A DNA stretch of 54,509 nucleotides from Staphylococcus simiae (GTDB lineage Bacteria; Bacillota; Bacilli; Staphylococcales; Staphylococcaceae): NCBI RefSeq assembly GCF_002902085.1, contig NZ_PPQR01000008.1, positions 1 through 54,509 of the forward strand. The letters are read 5' to 3'. Positions 33,214 through 46,804 of the stretch are shown here, in pieces. The translations under genes and the position numbers were made by a program. The notes under the pieces were generated by a model, which saw only the letters and a list, made by a program, of their open reading frames with translations, made no database searches and was not told the origin of the DNA. Position 1 is the first letter of the stretch; every line of letters begins with the position of its first letter.

Positions 33214-34428
33214 ATGAATAAGAATATACAAACAGAAGCAGATGAACTAGGATTTTTCGGCCAATATGGAGGACAATACGTTCCAGAAACATTAATGCCC
33301 GCAATTATAGAATTAAAAAAGGCATATCAATTAGCTAAAAATGATGCAGCATTTCAACAAGAATTACAATATTATTTAAAAAATTATGTTGGTAGAGAAA
33401 CACCACTAACGTATGCCAAGTCTTATAGTGAAAGTCTAGGCGGAGCAAAAATCTATTTGAAGAGAGAAGATTTAAATCATACTGGTGCACATAAAATTAA
33501 TAATGCTTTAGGTCAGGCATTATTAGCGAAGCGTATGGGAAAAAATAAATTAGTTGCAGAAACTGGAGCAGGACAGCATGGTGTTGCAAGTGCAACTGTT
33601 GCAGCATTATTTGATATGGATTTGGTTGTTTTCATGGGTAGTGAAGATATTGCAAGACAACAGTTAAATGTATTCCGAATGGAGCTACTAGGTGCTAAAG
33701 TTATCTCAGTCGATGATGGTCAAGGTACATTATCTGATGCTGTAAATAAAGCATTACAATATTGGGTGAGTCATGTTGATGATACGCATTATTTATTAGG
33801 ATCAGCATTAGGACCTGATCCATTCCCAACAATGGTAAGAGATTTTCAAAGTGTTATAGGAAATGAAATAAAAGAACAAATCGTAGCTATTGAAAATCGA
33901 TTGCCAGATGCAGTGGTAGCCTGCATTGGCGGAGGATCAAATGCTATTGGTACATTTTATCCATTTATTAAAGACGATGTTGCATTGTTTGGGGTTGAAG
34001 CAGCTGGTCAAGGTGAGAATACTAATAAACATGCTTTAGCTATCGGTAAAGGCAAACCTGGTGTATTACATGGTTCGAAAATGTATCTTATTCAGGATGA
34101 CGATGGTCAAGTACAATTAGCACATTCTATTTCAGCAGGATTGGATTATCCTGGTATAGGTCCAGAGCATTCATACTATAATGATATTGGTCGTGTCAGT
34201 TATAAAAATGCTAGCGATCAACAAGCCATGGATGCTTTAATTAACTTTACTAAGCATGAAGGGATAATACCAGCAATCGAAAGCGCACATGCCTTAAGTT
34301 ATGTTGAAGAATTAGCACCTACATTGTCAAAAGATAAAATAATTGTTGTAACTATTTCTGGACGTGGTGACAAAGATATGGAAACGATTCGTAAATATAC
34401 TGAACAAAGAGGTGTTCAACATGGCTAA
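33214..34428 (+). CDS. trpB: Tryptophan synthase beta chain
   Basis: The 404-residue PLP enzyme has its PLP-lysine in [13 protein letters not shown] (about residue 93), the ammonium/serine region [19 protein letters not shown], and the PLP-phosphate loop [10 protein letters not shown]. It condenses indole and serine to tryptophan. The start is ATG 33214 right after the trpF stop, with AAGGAG upstream. It overlaps trpA by eight bases. This is the TrpB1 type that works with TrpA. Confidence 0.97.
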   Translation: MNKNIQTEADELGFFGQYGGQYVPETLMPAIIELKKAYQLAKNDAAFQQELQYYLKNYVGRETPLTYAKSYSESLGGAKIYLKREDLNHTGAHKINNALGQALLAKRMGKNKLVAETGAGQHGVASATVAALFDMDLVVFMGSEDIARQQLNVFRMELLGAKVISVDDGQGTLSDAVNKALQYWVSHVDDTHYLLGSALGPDPFPTMVRDFQSVIGNEIKEQIVAIENRLPDAVVACIGGGSNAIGTFYPFIKDDVALFGVEAAGQGENTNKHALAIGKGKPGVLHGSKMYLIQDDDGQVQLAHSISAGLDYPGIGPEHSYYNDIGRVSYKNASDQQAMDALINFTKHEGIIPAIESAHALSYVEELAPTLSKDKIIVVTISGRGDKDMETIRKYTEQRGVQHG

Positions 34429-35155
34429 ATTATTTATCCCTTACATTATGGCAACTAAAAATTTCATTCATCACGCTAAGCTGTTAAGCGATAATGGTGC
34501 AGATATAATCGAAATAGGTGTTCCTTTTTCAGATCCGGTAGCAGATGGTCCTATTATCATGGAAGCTGGTCAACAAGCCATAAAAGAAGGTGTCACAATA
34601 AATTATATATTTGAAAAATTAGAGCAACATAAAAAAGAAATTACAGCTAAATACGTTTTAATGACATATTATAATATTATTTGTAATTATGGCGAAGCTG
34701 CATTTATGAAAAAATGTCAACAAGCTGGTGTTTATGGACTTATTATTCCTGATTTACCATTTGAATTAACTGAACAATTACGACAGCATTATAGTGATTT
34801 AAATATTAAAATCATATCTTTAGTCGCCATGACTACTGATAAAGAACGTATGTCTAACATTATTAATAAAGCTGAAGGATTTATATACACAGTGACAATG
34901 AATGCCATAACTGGTTCTGATGGTAAATTCCATCCAAAACTGAAACAAAAAATTAAAAACATCAAAGAACAAGCTAAAGTACCTGTAGTAGCAGGATTTG
35001 GAATTAAAACAGTGGAACATGTCAAAGATATTATAGATGTGGCAGACGGTGTAGTCATCGGAAGTGAAATTGTTAAAAGGTTTGAGGAACAGTCGCAGCA
35101 AGAAATCATCAACTATTTAAATGATATTGCTAATGTTTTAAATACTAATAATTAG
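34421..35155 (+). CDS. trpA: Tryptophan synthase alpha chain
   Basis: The 244-residue TIM-barrel subunit cleaves indole-3-glycerol phosphate to indole and glyceraldehyde-3-phosphate and channels indole to TrpB. The catalytic Glu is in [16 protein letters not shown], and the second acid is in the strand LIIPDLPFE. The phosphate site is in [13 protein letters not shown] and VVIGSEIVK. The ATG at 34421 with AGAGGTG upstream is chosen over an upstream in-frame start at 34364. It is the last gene of the trp operon. No clear terminator follows; a short AT-rich region leads to femA. Confidence 0.95.
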   Translation: MAKLFIPYIMATKNFIHHAKLLSDNGADIIEIGVPFSDPVADGPIIMEAGQQAIKEGVTINYIFEKLEQHKKEITAKYVLMTYYNIICNYGEAAFMKKCQQAGVYGLIIPDLPFELTEQLRQHYSDLNIKIISLVAMTTDKERMSNIINKAEGFIYTVTMNAITGSDGKFHPKLKQKIKNIKEQAKVPVVAGFGIKTVEHVKDIIDVADGVVIGSEIVKRFEEQSQQEIINYLNDIANVLNTNN

Positions 35156-35437
35156 TTTCAAGACGTCTTAAAATGGTAAAATATAAATGTATTATTCAAG
35201 TAATATGGGTGAATTGATAGCCTATATTACTTTTTGTCGTTAGCATTTAAAATGTTTGCTATAACTGATAAAACATATGCAATTATATGAGCTAATATTT
35301 TAGTTTTGACTTTATCTATTGTATAATAATTTAGATTAGATATATTATCATCTAAGTTATTTTTTAAATAAGAGATAGATATATTTTTGAGTGGAAATGA
35401 ATATAAATTATGCGAGATAAATATAGGAGTAATGAAT

Positions 35438-37977
<2,540 letters not shown>

Positions 37978-37988
37978 TTTACGATTTT

Positions 37989-38026
37989 AAGCACTTATGG
38001 TTAATATGCCTTAAGTGCTTTTTGTT
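37989..38026 (+). terminator. femAB terminator
   Basis: AAGCACTTA (37989-37997) and TAAGTGCTT (38012-38020) pair and are followed by TTTTGTTT. Confidence 0.82.
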
Positions 38027-38583
<557 letters not shown>

Positions 38584-39351
38584 ATGAAATTTGTTTTTGA
38601 TATCGATGGTACATTATGTTTCAATGGTCAATGTATTGATGCAACAATTATTAACAGTTTAAAACAATTGCAACAACATGGTCATGAACTTATTTTTGCA
38701 TCTGCTAGACCAATACGTGATTTGTTACCAGTTTTACCAGCTGAATTTCATAATCATACGTTAATTGGTGCAAATGGCGCTATGTATTCACATCAACAAC
38801 ATATTCAAGTTATCAGACCAATAAGTCATCAAATGTATCAATATCTTATAACTATCATTACAAAATATAACTTAGATTATATCATTGATGATGACTGGAA
38901 TTATGCAGCACATATAGGCGCTGACAATGCGATTTATGAGCGTTTAGATCCACATAAGCTGGCTCATTGTATCTCAATGTCTCAAATATCAGCACCAATT
39001 AAAGTGATTTTATTAAATGTAGAACCAACAGCAATCGCCGCAATTCAAAAAGAATTAACTCAATATCAAAATCATCTAGAAATCATTAACCATAGTAACG
39101 AATTAAACATTGATATTACAGCTAAAGATATTAATAAATACACGGCTTTGCAATATATTTATGGACAAAATGTTGATTATATAGCATTTGGTAATGACCA
39201 TAATGATATAGTTATGTTACAACATGCTAGCCAAGGTTATATTGTAGGCCCATCACCACATGACACGTCGATAATCATTGACATGCCAATAATTCAACAT
39301 CTAAGTAATGATACACAAGAACTTGCTCATAAAATACTTAGTTTTATATAA
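38584..39351 (+). CDS. Cof-type HAD-superfamily phosphatase
   Basis: The 255-residue protein has HAD motif I FDIDGTL (residues 4-10, nucleophile Asp), motif II FASARP, motif III lysine around TAKDINKYTAL, and motif IV FGNDHNDIVML. The region between motifs II and III is the type C2 cap seen in Cof/YidA-type sugar-phosphate or nucleotide phosphatases. The substrate cannot be predicted. ATG 38584 is chosen, with GGAGTGA upstream; a TTG one codon earlier is less likely. It stands alone with an extended -10 promoter about 30 bases upstream. Confidence 0.88.
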   Translation: MKFVFDIDGTLCFNGQCIDATIINSLKQLQQHGHELIFASARPIRDLLPVLPAEFHNHTLIGANGAMYSHQQHIQVIRPISHQMYQYLITIITKYNLDYIIDDDWNYAAHIGADNAIYERLDPHKLAHCISMSQISAPIKVILLNVEPTAIAAIQKELTQYQNHLEIINHSNELNIDITAKDINKYTALQYIYGQNVDYIAFGNDHNDIVMLQHASQGYIVGPSPHDTSIIIDMPIIQHLSNDTQELAHKILSFI

Positions 39352-39470
39352 AATTTTAATCTCAAAGATATATCATTCAGCGAATTTGATAATAGGCCAT
39401 TAATCGAATTAGACACGAATAGCGGGATTAAATCGAAATAATAACGATTTGTAGAAGTGTGAATGTTTCT

Positions 39471-39575
39471 CTACCAAAAATCATCAAATTCTTCCTCTAA
39501 TCCATATAAATGTGCCATTTCTCGTTGTTCAATTAATGAAATTAAATACGCTTGTCTAACTTCTTGTTCCGACAT
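39471..39575 (-). CDS. Possible 34-residue protein or ORF remnant
   Basis: A minus-strand ORF from ATG 39575 to TAG 39471 encodes MSEQEVRQAYLISLIEQ followed by REMAHLYGLEEEFDDFW. Its amphipathic, charged composition looks protein-like, unlike random AT-rich translation. The frame remains open upstream (FDRSILVRNQLSN) into the hairpin at 39618-39668, but has no good start with a ribosome site; AAGGA is 14 bases before the ATG. It may be a genuine small gene or the 3' end of a decayed one. I do not recognise the family. Confidence 0.4.
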   Translation of the reverse strand: MSEQEVRQAYLISLIEQREMAHLYGLEEEFDDFW

Positions 39576-39617
39576 ATTACTTAATTGGTTCCTTACTAAA
39601 ATACTTCTATCAAATAA

Positions 39618-39668
39618 AAAACAGCACAAAATAAGAATGCAATGTTCATTCTTATTTTGTGCTGTTTT
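39618..39668. terminator. 22-bp perfect hairpin, bidirectional terminator-like
   Basis: AAAACAGCACAAAATAAGAATG (39618-39639, 22 bp) is perfectly complementary to 39647-39668 around a seven-base loop, with A and T runs at its ends. It could terminate the phosphatase transcript (+) and the Opp transcript (-). Its position, directly upstream of the small minus-strand ORF, is curious. Confidence 0.75.
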
Positions 39669-39750
39669 GCTAATTTGGCTTAAACATTATAAAAGTAAAA
39701 ATTCTTAACACAAAAATAGTTAAATTATAGTGCTCTAATCTTACAGTTAG

Positions 39751-40449
39751 TTAATTAAATGTTGCGATTAATTCCTTAGTATATGGATGACGATCGCTGT
39801 TAAATAATTGAGCTGTTGTAAAATCATCAACAATGACCCCATCTTTCAAGACTATAATACGTTCTACTGTTCGCTGTAACACAGATAAATCGTGCGAAAT
39901 AATAATGAGGTTAACTACATTCAAGACATCTTGTTGTTTTAATATATCAATAACATTTTGTTCTGCTATGACATCTAAATTAGACGTAATTTCATCACAA
40001 ATTAAAATTTCTGGTTGTGCTAATAAAGTTCGCATAACATTAAAACGTTGTAATTGTCCACCACTTAACAAGTCAGGTAACTGCTGTAATAATTGAGCAT
40101 CTAAGTTTAATTTTGTAATGTAATCATAAATACTTTGCTCTATATCATGGTCGTTTTTCATATTGTTATAGTATTTTAAAGCTTCGTGTAATGATTCATA
40201 AATTGTCCAATCTGGATTAAAACTATCATAAGCATGTTGAAATATTGGTAAAATATTAGAACTATTGCATGTTAATTGTCCTTGAACAGGTTGTAATAAT
40301 CCCAAAATTAGATGTGCTAAAGTACTTTTACCAGAACCACTTTCACCTAAAATACCTACTTTTTCAAAATCATGAATTGTTAAATTTATATCTTTTAAAA
40401 TAGGTTGCTTTTTATTATAACTAAATGATAATTGTTTAATGTCAATCAT
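39751..40449 (-). CDS. opp2F: Opp2/Nik-type ABC transporter ATP-binding protein (OppF-like)
   Basis: The 232-residue ABC ATPase has Walker A GESGSGKST (about residues 35-43), signature LSGGQLQRF, Walker B LICDEITSNLD and the H-loop in IIISHDLSVL. It is short for the OppF class (usually over 300), as in Nik-type systems. It is the last gene of a four-gene minus-strand operon and overlaps the previous ATPase by eight bases. In S. aureus I recall the matching Opp2 permease being tied to nickel uptake (NikBCDE), with the binding protein encoded elsewhere; whether that holds here is inferred from synteny. Confidence 0.85.
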   Translation of the reverse strand: MIDIKQLSFSYNKKQPILKDINLTIHDFEKVGILGESGSGKSTLAHLILGLLQPVQGQLTCNSSNILPIFQHAYDSFNPDWTIYESLHEALKYYNNMKNDHDIEQSIYDYITKLNLDAQLLQQLPDLLSGGQLQRFNVMRTLLAQPEILICDEITSNLDVIAEQNVIDILKQQDVLNVVNLIIISHDLSVLQRTVERIIVLKDGVIVDDFTTAQLFNSDRHPYTKELIATFN

Positions 40450-41215
40450 ATGAATCCCTCTTTAATTTAGTTCGATAATTAATTAGTTGTTGCGTATATG
40501 AGTTTAAGTGATTACTATTAAAGTGTTCTATAGAGCCTTTTTCTACGATATGACCATCTTTTAACACATTGATATAATCACTATATTTTAAGACGTGACT
40601 CATATTATGTGTAATAATTAATAATGTATTATGATGATCGCGAACGACATGTTCTAACAATTCCATTACTTTATAACCATTTAAAATATCTAACGATGCT
40701 ACAGGTTCATCAGCAATGATTAATTGCGGGTCCAACATGAGTACACTAGCAATGTAAATTCGTTCTAATTGACCTCCGGAAAGTTGAAAACTATAGCGAT
40801 TTAATAATGAGGCGTCCTTTAAATTTACCCATGTTAAAGCCTCAGTTACTTTAGCTAACGCAGCTTTCTTTGACACATTGAAATGTGTACGATAAATCGC
40901 TATTAATTGTTTTCCTAATTTAGTATGATTATTAAAACTTTGAGCATAATTTTGTGAAATATAGCCTATTTTACGACCGAAATATCTATGAATATCTTTT
41001 ATTGGATGACTTTCAAAAAGATATTGATCATAATGACAGCTAATATTTGAAGGTAAAAAGTCTAATAATGCTTTAGCAGTTAAACTTTTACCTGCCCCAC
41101 TTTCACCTATCAACGCATTAACCTTATGAGGATATATAGTTAAGTCGATACCATCAATAATATTTTGACCATTTTGGCTTGTAATACATAGATTTTGTAT
41201 ATCAATGAGACCCAT
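40442..41215 (-). CDS. opp2D: Opp2/Nik-type ABC transporter ATP-binding protein (OppD-like)
   Basis: This ABC ATPase of about 257 residues has Walker [17 protein letters not shown]-loop in [11 protein letters not shown], signature [10 protein letters not shown] and Walker [13 protein letters not shown], with the H-loop in [10 protein letters not shown]. It pairs with the OppF-like ATPase as the two motors of one importer. The ATG at 41215 ([12 protein letters not shown]), with AGAGG eight bases upstream, is chosen over a GTG at 41224. It overlaps oppC-like and oppF-like genes on either side, a sign of translational coupling. Confidence 0.85.
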   Translation of the reverse strand: MGLIDIQNLCITSQNGQNIIDGIDLTIYPHKVNALIGESGAGKSLTAKALLDFLPSNISCHYDQYLFESHPIKDIHRYFGRKIGYISQNYAQSFNNHTKLGKQLIAIYRTHFNVSKKAALAKVTEALTWVNLKDASLLNRYSFQLSGGQLERIYIASVLMLDPQLIIADEPVASLDILNGYKVMELLEHVVRDHHNTLLIITHNMSHVLKYSDYINVLKDGHIVEKGSIEHFNSNHLNSYTQQLINYRTKLKRDSYD

Positions 41216-42044
41216 GATTATCACCTCTTCTAGTTAATAAACGATCTCGCAGTGCATCACCTGTTAAGTTAAACAATAAAATAGTTATAGCAATGATTGT
41301 AGCAGGTGCAATAATCATTACAGGATGTGATGCAATGAAATCTCGACCCAATTGCAACATCGCTCCCCATTCTGGTGAAGGTGGTTGAGCACCTAACCCT
41401 AAAAATGATAACGAACTTATATATAATATAATTTTGCCAAAATCAACAATCATCAAGACAATAATTGAAGGTACTATTTTAGGAACTAAATGTTTTATCA
41501 AAATAACTATTGTTGGAACTTTAAATAGTTGCGCCATTTGAATATATGATTTACTAACTTCACTACTCACAATACTACGAGTAACGCGTGTATAATTCAT
41601 CCATTTAATTACTGTTATTGCTAGTACTAAATTCCATATACTTGGTTGAAAGAAACTAGCTAACGCGATCATAATAACAAATTCTGGAATACTCAGCCCA
41701 ATATCTATTAATCTTAATATTACACTTTCTATCCATCCTTTTTTATAACCAGCAATTAAACCCAATGGTACGCCAATCATCACTGTAGCTAGTAGTGTAA
41801 GGATAGTGACAAATAAAGTCGTTCTTGCTCCCACAACTACTCTAGTAAATAAATCACGACCATAATCATCTGTACCAAGTAAATGATGCCAACTTATAGG
41901 TTCAAAAGTTTGAGCTAAGTTAACTTTTACTGCATCGTCACTATTAACAACAAACTGCAAAATGATGAAAAGTAATATATAGATAGCAAATAAATAATAT
42001 ATGATATGCTGTTTTTTTATATTAAAGTGCACTTTGATCCCCAC
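41202..42044 (-). CDS. opp2C: Opp2/Nik-type ABC transporter permease (OppC-like)
   Basis: The 280-residue permease has about six transmembrane segments. It shows the DppC/NikC pattern [25 protein letters not shown] near the N-terminus and the EAA-like coupling loop in the second half, around [17 protein letters not shown]. Start is uncertain: GTG 42044 is given, while GTG 42032 has GGGG at better spacing. It overlaps opp2B. Together with opp2B it forms the membrane channel. Confidence 0.85.
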   Translation of the reverse strand: MGIKVHFNIKKQHIIYYLFAIYILLFIILQFVVNSDDAVKVNLAQTFEPISWHHLLGTDDYGRDLFTRVVVGARTTLFVTILTLLATVMIGVPLGLIAGYKKGWIESVILRLIDIGLSIPEFVIMIALASFFQPSIWNLVLAITVIKWMNYTRVTRSIVSSEVSKSYIQMAQLFKVPTIVILIKHLVPKIVPSIIVLMIVDFGKIILYISSLSFLGLGAQPPSPEWGAMLQLGRDFIASHPVMIIAPATIIAITILLFNLTGDALRDRLLTRRGDNHGSH

Positions 42045-43005
42045 TTTCCATTAAAGATGACTTTGTTTTAGATACTTGTCGTTGTAATAGACGTTGTTTA
42101 GGGTCAACAATAATCGTCACTATATCACCTAAGGTATTAATGAGTACGACAAAGAATCCAATAAACAGTACACACCCTTGAATAACTGGGTAATCTCTTG
42201 ATTTAATACTATCCATTAACAAATAACCAAGACCAGGTATGTCAAATAAATTTTCAATGACTACAGTACCACCAATTAAACTACCTAATGATATAGCTAA
42301 TAATGGAATAATCGGAAGTAATGTTGGTTTAAGTAGATCATGTAATAAAATATAACGTTCAGACATACCTCGTAATCTAGATGCTTCTACAACTGGACTT
42401 TGATACAAGTCTAATAAATTCGAACGTATAAGGCGTATTATGTATGCGCACATGCCGAGAGACAAGGTGAAAATTGGTAATATATATTGAGTGAATAAAC
42501 TATTATCAATGTGCAACAGACGGTTAAATATGTAAATTAACATAATACCAATAAAAAATGATGGCAAACTAACTGATAAAGACGTCAAAATACGAATGAT
42601 TTTATCAGTTTTACCATGATATGTTTTCGCTGCAATGACACCTAAAGGTATTGAAATGACTAATGACATTATCAATGTTAACAATGAAATCAATAATGTT
42701 GGTGGAGCATAATTAACGATTGCATTTGTCACAGGTTCGTTCGTTTCATAACTTGTCCCTAAATCTAAATGCAATATTTGATTAAACCAATGCCACCATT
42801 GAGAAAAAATTGAATCATTCAAGCCAAGTTTATCTTCAGTAGCTTTAATTTGTTCTGACGAAACTTGAGCAACATCTAGATGTAATATTTTATCAACAGG
42901 ATTACCTGGTGATAATTTCATTAAGATAAAGGTCAACAGTGAAATGATAAATAATACGACCATCATTTGAAGTAACCTTTTTATCAGTGCTTTGATAAGT
43001 GTCAT
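42022..43005 (-). CDS. opp2B: Opp2/Nik-type ABC transporter permease (OppB-like)
   Basis: The 327-residue permease has an N-terminal TM ([19 protein letters not shown]), then the OppB-class segment [10 protein letters not shown], and further TMs including [25 protein letters not shown] and [21 protein letters not shown], the conserved EAA-loop region of DppB/NikB proteins. It is the first gene of opp2BCDF, with GGAGG eight bases before ATG 43005. No substrate-binding protein gene lies upstream. Confidence 0.88.
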   Translation of the reverse strand: MTLIKALIKRLLQMMVVLFIISLLTFILMKLSPGNPVDKILHLDVAQVSSEQIKATEDKLGLNDSIFSQWWHWFNQILHLDLGTSYETNEPVTNAIVNYAPPTLLISLLTLIMSLVISIPLGVIAAKTYHGKTDKIIRILTSLSVSLPSFFIGIMLIYIFNRLLHIDNSLFTQYILPIFTLSLGMCAYIIRLIRSNLLDLYQSPVVEASRLRGMSERYILLHDLLKPTLLPIIPLLAISLGSLIGGTVVIENLFDIPGLGYLLMDSIKSRDYPVIQGCVLFIGFFVVLINTLGDIVTIIVDPKQRLLQRQVSKTKSSLMESGDQSAL

Positions 43006-43479
43006 GATGTGACCTCCTCTTTATTAAATAATATTGCAATTTTAATTATATATTTAATTATTATGAAAAAAGCACAGTACAAAATATTATAGTATTAATA
43101 GCAACAAAATAATAGTCGTTTGCTTTGTATTGAAAATTGTCAGAAAGTTATACAGTAGTATGACAGCAATAATTATTCCCAGACAACAATGTCGTAGCAA
43201 CTTAATTTGTACATTAATTTAACATTCTCACGTCCGTTTTCGAGGATGAGTCGAACAACTATAGCAAGATTTACTATGACTACAAACTATTGAATCTCAG
43301 CATTTTATATTTCAGATCATTACTACCAGTTGACCATCTTAATTGTATAGTTCTTATTACCCACAACGCTTTGTCAAACTTTTAACACATTTGACCCTCC
43401 ATTACCTTTCAATAATGAAACATGTTGTTTAATATTAATACATCATTTACACATCAAAATGATTGATACCAATTTAAAA
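43006..43479. other. Gene-free region upstream of opp2B
   Basis: I see no ORF with a start signal on either strand. It should contain the opp2 promoter on the minus strand. The stretch 43200-43400 is less AT-biased than its flanks, but I could not connect it to any gene or RNA family. Confidence 0.35.
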
Positions 43480-43518
43480 AAGCATCAATATCACATGATT
43501 AATGTGACATTAATGCTT
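43480..43518 (-). terminator. Hairpin downstream of the small membrane protein gene
   Basis: AAGCATCAATATCACAT (43480-43496) and ATGTGACATTAATGCTT (43502-43518) pair with two mismatches; the minus strand continues into TTTTTTAAATT. Confidence 0.8.
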
Positions 43519-43527
43519 ACAATATTA

Positions 43528-43872
43528 TTACTTTCTATCTTTACGACGTAATTCTACGCCTTCTACGCCATATTTTTCAATTTGTTTTTGTAATTTACGA
43601 CTTTTACGCTCTTTACGCCAATTTCTAGTGAAGTACCATATTAAAAAGCTTACTAATAAACTCATAATGGCTAGAAAAGCCGCATAACCCAATAATGGTT
43701 GATATTTAATTTGTTCAAAATTTGGAATGAAAAAAGCTAATACTCCTAAAATAACGAATGTTATTACAGCAGAGACAAACCATTTATTTAATACTAAACA
43801 ACAAAATACTGTTAATAATATCATTAATAAAGTTGTTATCCATAAATAATTAGGCATATCAAATAATGTCAT
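43528..43872 (-). CDS. Small membrane protein of unknown function
   Basis: The 114-residue protein has three strong hydrophobic segments (about residues 10-28, 33-50 and 60-84) and a very basic, charged cytosolic C-terminal tail (RNWRKERKSRKLQKQIEKYG, then ELRRKDRK). I do not recognise a family. The start ATG is preceded by AAGGAG on the minus strand. It stands alone with its own terminator, between opp2 and pepF. The tail could contact nucleic acid or anionic lipid, but that is speculation. Confidence 0.75.
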   Translation of the reverse strand: MTLFDMPNYLWITTLLMILLTVFCCLVLNKWFVSAVITFVILGVLAFFIPNFEQIKYQPLLGYAAFLAIMSLLVSFLIWYFTRNWRKERKSRKLQKQIEKYGVEGVELRRKDRK

Positions 43873-44283
43873 ATTTTTTCTCCTTAAATAAATTCTTACG
43901 TCTATTTTATAACATAAAGGGTCAAATAGAAACTAAGTCAAACTGAAATAACAAAAGTAAGAAAATGCCGAATAACTAACATAGCTCTTTTTTCAACATG
44001 TAAAGTGATTAAAATCTTTTACTCTATGAGTTTGAGACAAAAACTGCTCTATAATAGTTTTTGGCTATTGACAGTAAATGTCATATTTATAAAATGTTGA
44101 TAAATCAACGTCTAGTCAGTCTTGTCGAGGGTGGATTACGAAATAATTTTTTTGAAACAATTACTTCTGTACCAGTCTTAAATGTTAACTCATAAGGAGA
44201 TATTATACGTTGTCTTATAATCATTTAGCTACAATTTCTGTTATCATGATTATATAGTATTTTCAAAAGAATGGAGTGATTAC
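43873..44283. other. Intergenic region with repeat traces
   Basis: It contains AAAATGTTGATAAATCAAC (44091-44109), identical to 53972-53990, followed by GTGGATTACGAAATAA and CTGTACCAGTC, which resemble S. aureus GTGGGACGACGAAATAA / CTGTCCCACTC intergenic repeats in degenerate form. No ORF is supported. The pepF promoter is probably near 44240-44260. Confidence 0.45.
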
Positions 44284-46095
44284 ATGTCTCAAGGTTTACC
44301 ATTAAGAAGTAATATTCCTACATCAGAAAAATGGGATATCACTGACTTATTTAACAACGATGAACAATATTATGACACGATTGATCAATTACTTAAACAA
44401 GCGCAAGCTTTTAATCAACAATTTAAGGGGCAATTAACAAATCATAAGATAATTGAACAAGCTTTACATGATTATGAGCATATATTGATTTTATTAGATA
44501 GCTTAGCAAATTATGCAGAACTACGTTTAAGCGTTGATACACAAGATGATACAGCCCAAACGGTCAGTGCTAAATTATCAACAACTTATGGCAAAATTGT
44601 CAGTCAGTTATCATTTGTAGAATCAGAAATATTAGCATTGTCTCAAAATGAACTAACTACATTAGCAGAACATACAACATATCCACATTATATTAAACAA
44701 CTGATTCAGCAAAAACCACATCAATTATCTTCAGATGTCGAACAGGTATTAGCAAGTCTATCACCAACATTAAACAGTCCATATGATTTATATGGCACAA
44801 CTAAAATGTTAGATATCGATTTCGAATCTTTTGAGCATCAAGGTACAACATATCCAATGGACTATGCTACATTCGAAAATGAATATGAAGATAATGCAGA
44901 TGCACAATTTAGACAAAAAGCATTTCAAAACTTCAGTAATGCGCTTAAAAAATACCAACATACAACAGCAGCTACTTACAATATGCAAGTACAGCAAGAA
45001 AAAATTGAAGCAGATTTACGTGGTTATGATTCTGTCATTGATTACTTATTGCACGATCAAGAAGTCACACGAGATATGTTTGATCGTCAAATTGATATCA
45101 TAATGAGTGACTTAGCACCCGTTATGCAAAAATATGTTAAATTATTGCAACGTGTTCATGGATTAGAAAAAATGCGATTTGAAGATTTGAAAATCTCTAT
45201 AGATCCTCATTATGAGCCTGACATTACAATTGAATCATCTAAAGAATATATATTTGGCGCGCTTAGTGTGCTTGGAGATGACTATGTCGACATGTTACAT
45301 CAAGCGTATGATCAACGATGGATAGATTTTGCACAAAATAAAGGCAAAGAAACGGGTGCTTATTGTGCAAGTCCCTATGCTACACATTCCTTCGTCTTTA
45401 TTTCATGGACGGGCAAAATGGCTGAAACATTTGTCTTAGCACATGAGCTTGGACATGCAGGTCATTTTAACTTAGCGCAGCAACATCAACCATTTTTAGA
45501 ATCCGAAGCATCGATGTACTTTGTTGAAGCACCATCAACGATGAATGAAATGTTGATGGCAAATTATTTATTATCACATAGTAAAGATTTACGATTTAAA
45601 CGTTGGGTTATCGCATCTATTTTATCTAGAACTTATTATCATAATATGGTAACCCACTTACTTGAAGCAGCTTATCAACGCGAAGTTTATAAACTTGTAG
45701 ATAACGGCGAATCTTTAACTGCTAATAAATTAAATCATATTATGTTAACTGTTTATCAACAGTTCTTTGGTGATGCAGTTGAATTCACTGATGGAGCAGA
45801 ATTAACTTGGATGAGACAACCACATTACTATATGGGATTATATTCTTATACGTATTCTGCCGGATTAACAATTGGTACAGTGGTAGCTAATAAGATAAAC
45901 AATGAAGGTCAATCTGCAGTCACAGCATGGCTAGAAACACTTAAAAAAGGTGGAAGTGCTAATCCGATTGAATTAGCTAAAACTGCTGGCGTCGATATTA
46001 CAACTGATGAACCATTAAAAGCAACAATACATCATATTTCAAAATTAGTTGATGAAGTTGAATCCTTAACAAATCAAATTGAACAACAGTTTTAA
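44284..46095 (+). CDS. pepF: Oligoendopeptidase F
   Basis: The 603-residue M3B metallopeptidase has the zinc motif HELGH (in LAHELGHAGHF, about residue 387) and the downstream Glu ligand in the ESEASMYFVEAPSTMNEML region, together forming the active site. It cleaves short peptides in the cytosol. Its N-terminal helical PepF domain and length match the family. The start is ATG with GGAGTGA upstream. Adjacency to a peptide/nickel-type importer could suggest use of imported peptides, but the genes are on opposite strands. Confidence 0.95.
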   Translation: MSQGLPLRSNIPTSEKWDITDLFNNDEQYYDTIDQLLKQAQAFNQQFKGQLTNHKIIEQALHDYEHILILLDSLANYAELRLSVDTQDDTAQTVSAKLSTTYGKIVSQLSFVESEILALSQNELTTLAEHTTYPHYIKQLIQQKPHQLSSDVEQVLASLSPTLNSPYDLYGTTKMLDIDFESFEHQGTTYPMDYATFENEYEDNADAQFRQKAFQNFSNALKKYQHTTAATYNMQVQQEKIEADLRGYDSVIDYLLHDQEVTRDMFDRQIDIIMSDLAPVMQKYVKLLQRVHGLEKMRFEDLKISIDPHYEPDITIESSKEYIFGALSVLGDDYVDMLHQAYDQRWIDFAQNKGKETGAYCASPYATHSFVFISWTGKMAETFVLAHELGHAGHFNLAQQHQPFLESEASMYFVEAPSTMNEMLMANYLLSHSKDLRFKRWVIASILSRTYYHNMVTHLLEAAYQREVYKLVDNGESLTANKLNHIMLTVYQQFFGDAVEFTDGAELTWMRQPHYYMGLYSYTYSAGLTIGTVVANKINNEGQSAVTAWLETLKKGGSANPIELAKTAGVDITTDEPLKATIHHISKLVDEVESLTNQIEQQF

Positions 46096-46101
46096 AAAAT
46101 G

Positions 46102-46155
46102 CCAAGGTTATGAAGTTTTGCCATTATCATGATGGTACTTGATAACCTTGGTTTT
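46102..46155. terminator. Bidirectional terminator (pepF / phoU)
   Basis: CCAAGGTTAT (46102-46111) and ATAACCTTGG (46142-46151) enclose a second short stem (CCATTATCATGATGG), with A and T runs outside. It lies between convergent pepF and phoU. Confidence 0.85.
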
Positions 46156-46156
46156 C

Positions 46157-46804
46157 TTATTGTTCATAATGTGAACCTGTTAAATAAAAATAAACGCTTT
46201 CAGCAATATTAATAATATGATCACCTATTCTTTCTAAATGTTTAGCAGCTAGGTGTGCTTGTCCTGCTATAAAAGGGTCATTATCAATTAAGTACGTTGT
46301 ATTAATAATATGACTGTATAAATCATCAATATCTTCGTCGCGTTGTATAATTTCTTTTAATAAGATGATATCGTTATTTTTAAAAGCAACATCTAAATCT
46401 TTCAACATTAACATAGCTAAATTCCCCATCGTTACTAATCTTGTTAAGACATAATCATCTGTAATTTTAGTACGTAATCTGATTTTTGCTATACTAGCAG
46501 CGTTATCTCCTATTCGCTCTAAATCAGAAGCAATTTTCAAAGAAGACATCATCATTCTTAAATCTTTAGCAATGGGTTGTTGCTTAGTGATTAACATAAT
46601 CACCTTTTCATTTATATCATAATTTTGTGCATTAATTTTTTTATCGTTATTAACCGTTTGTCGTGCAAATTGACGATCATTGATACTTAGCGATGTTAAA
46701 GCGTTATCTATACTAAAATACACATGGGTACCTAATCTTTGTATATCTCTAATCAAACTGTCTAACTGATCTTGAAAACGTTGTCTAATAATAGTCATCA
46801 TCAT
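46157..46804 (-). CDS. phoU: Phosphate signalling protein PhoU
   Basis: The 215-residue all-helical protein has two PhoU repeats, each with a conserved E/DxxxD-type metal patch: SDLERIGDNAASIA (about residues 92-105) and KHLERIGDHIINIAE (about 190-204). PhoU sits at the Pst transporter and keeps the PhoR kinase quiet when phosphate is sufficient. Its start overlaps the pstB stop (TAATG), with GGAAGG upstream; several consecutive ATG codons make the exact start uncertain by two residues. It is the last gene of pstSCAB-phoU. Confidence 0.94.
   Translation of the reverse strand: MMMTIIRQRFQDQLDSLIRDIQRLGTHVYFSIDNALTSLSINDRQFARQTVNNDKKINAQNYDINEKVIMLITKQQPIAKDLRMMMSSLKIASDLERIGDNAASIAKIRLRTKITDDYVLTRLVTMGNLAMLMLKDLDVAFKNNDIILLKEIIQRDEDIDDLYSHIINTTYLIDNDPFIAGQAHLAAKHLERIGDHIINIAESVYFYLTGSHYEQ

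Noticed and set aside
39463..39708. Plus-strand 81-codon ORF
   Set aside because: It runs through the 22-bp hairpin, has no ribosome site and a Cys/Ser/Asn-rich random composition. The opposite strand reads more like protein.
43200..43400. Possible decayed gene upstream of opp2B
   Set aside because: Translating both strands by eye gave short frames with stops and no recognisable motif.
43873..44283. A small RNA gene upstream of pepF
   Set aside because: Only degenerate repeat traces are visible; there is no matched promoter and terminator pair.
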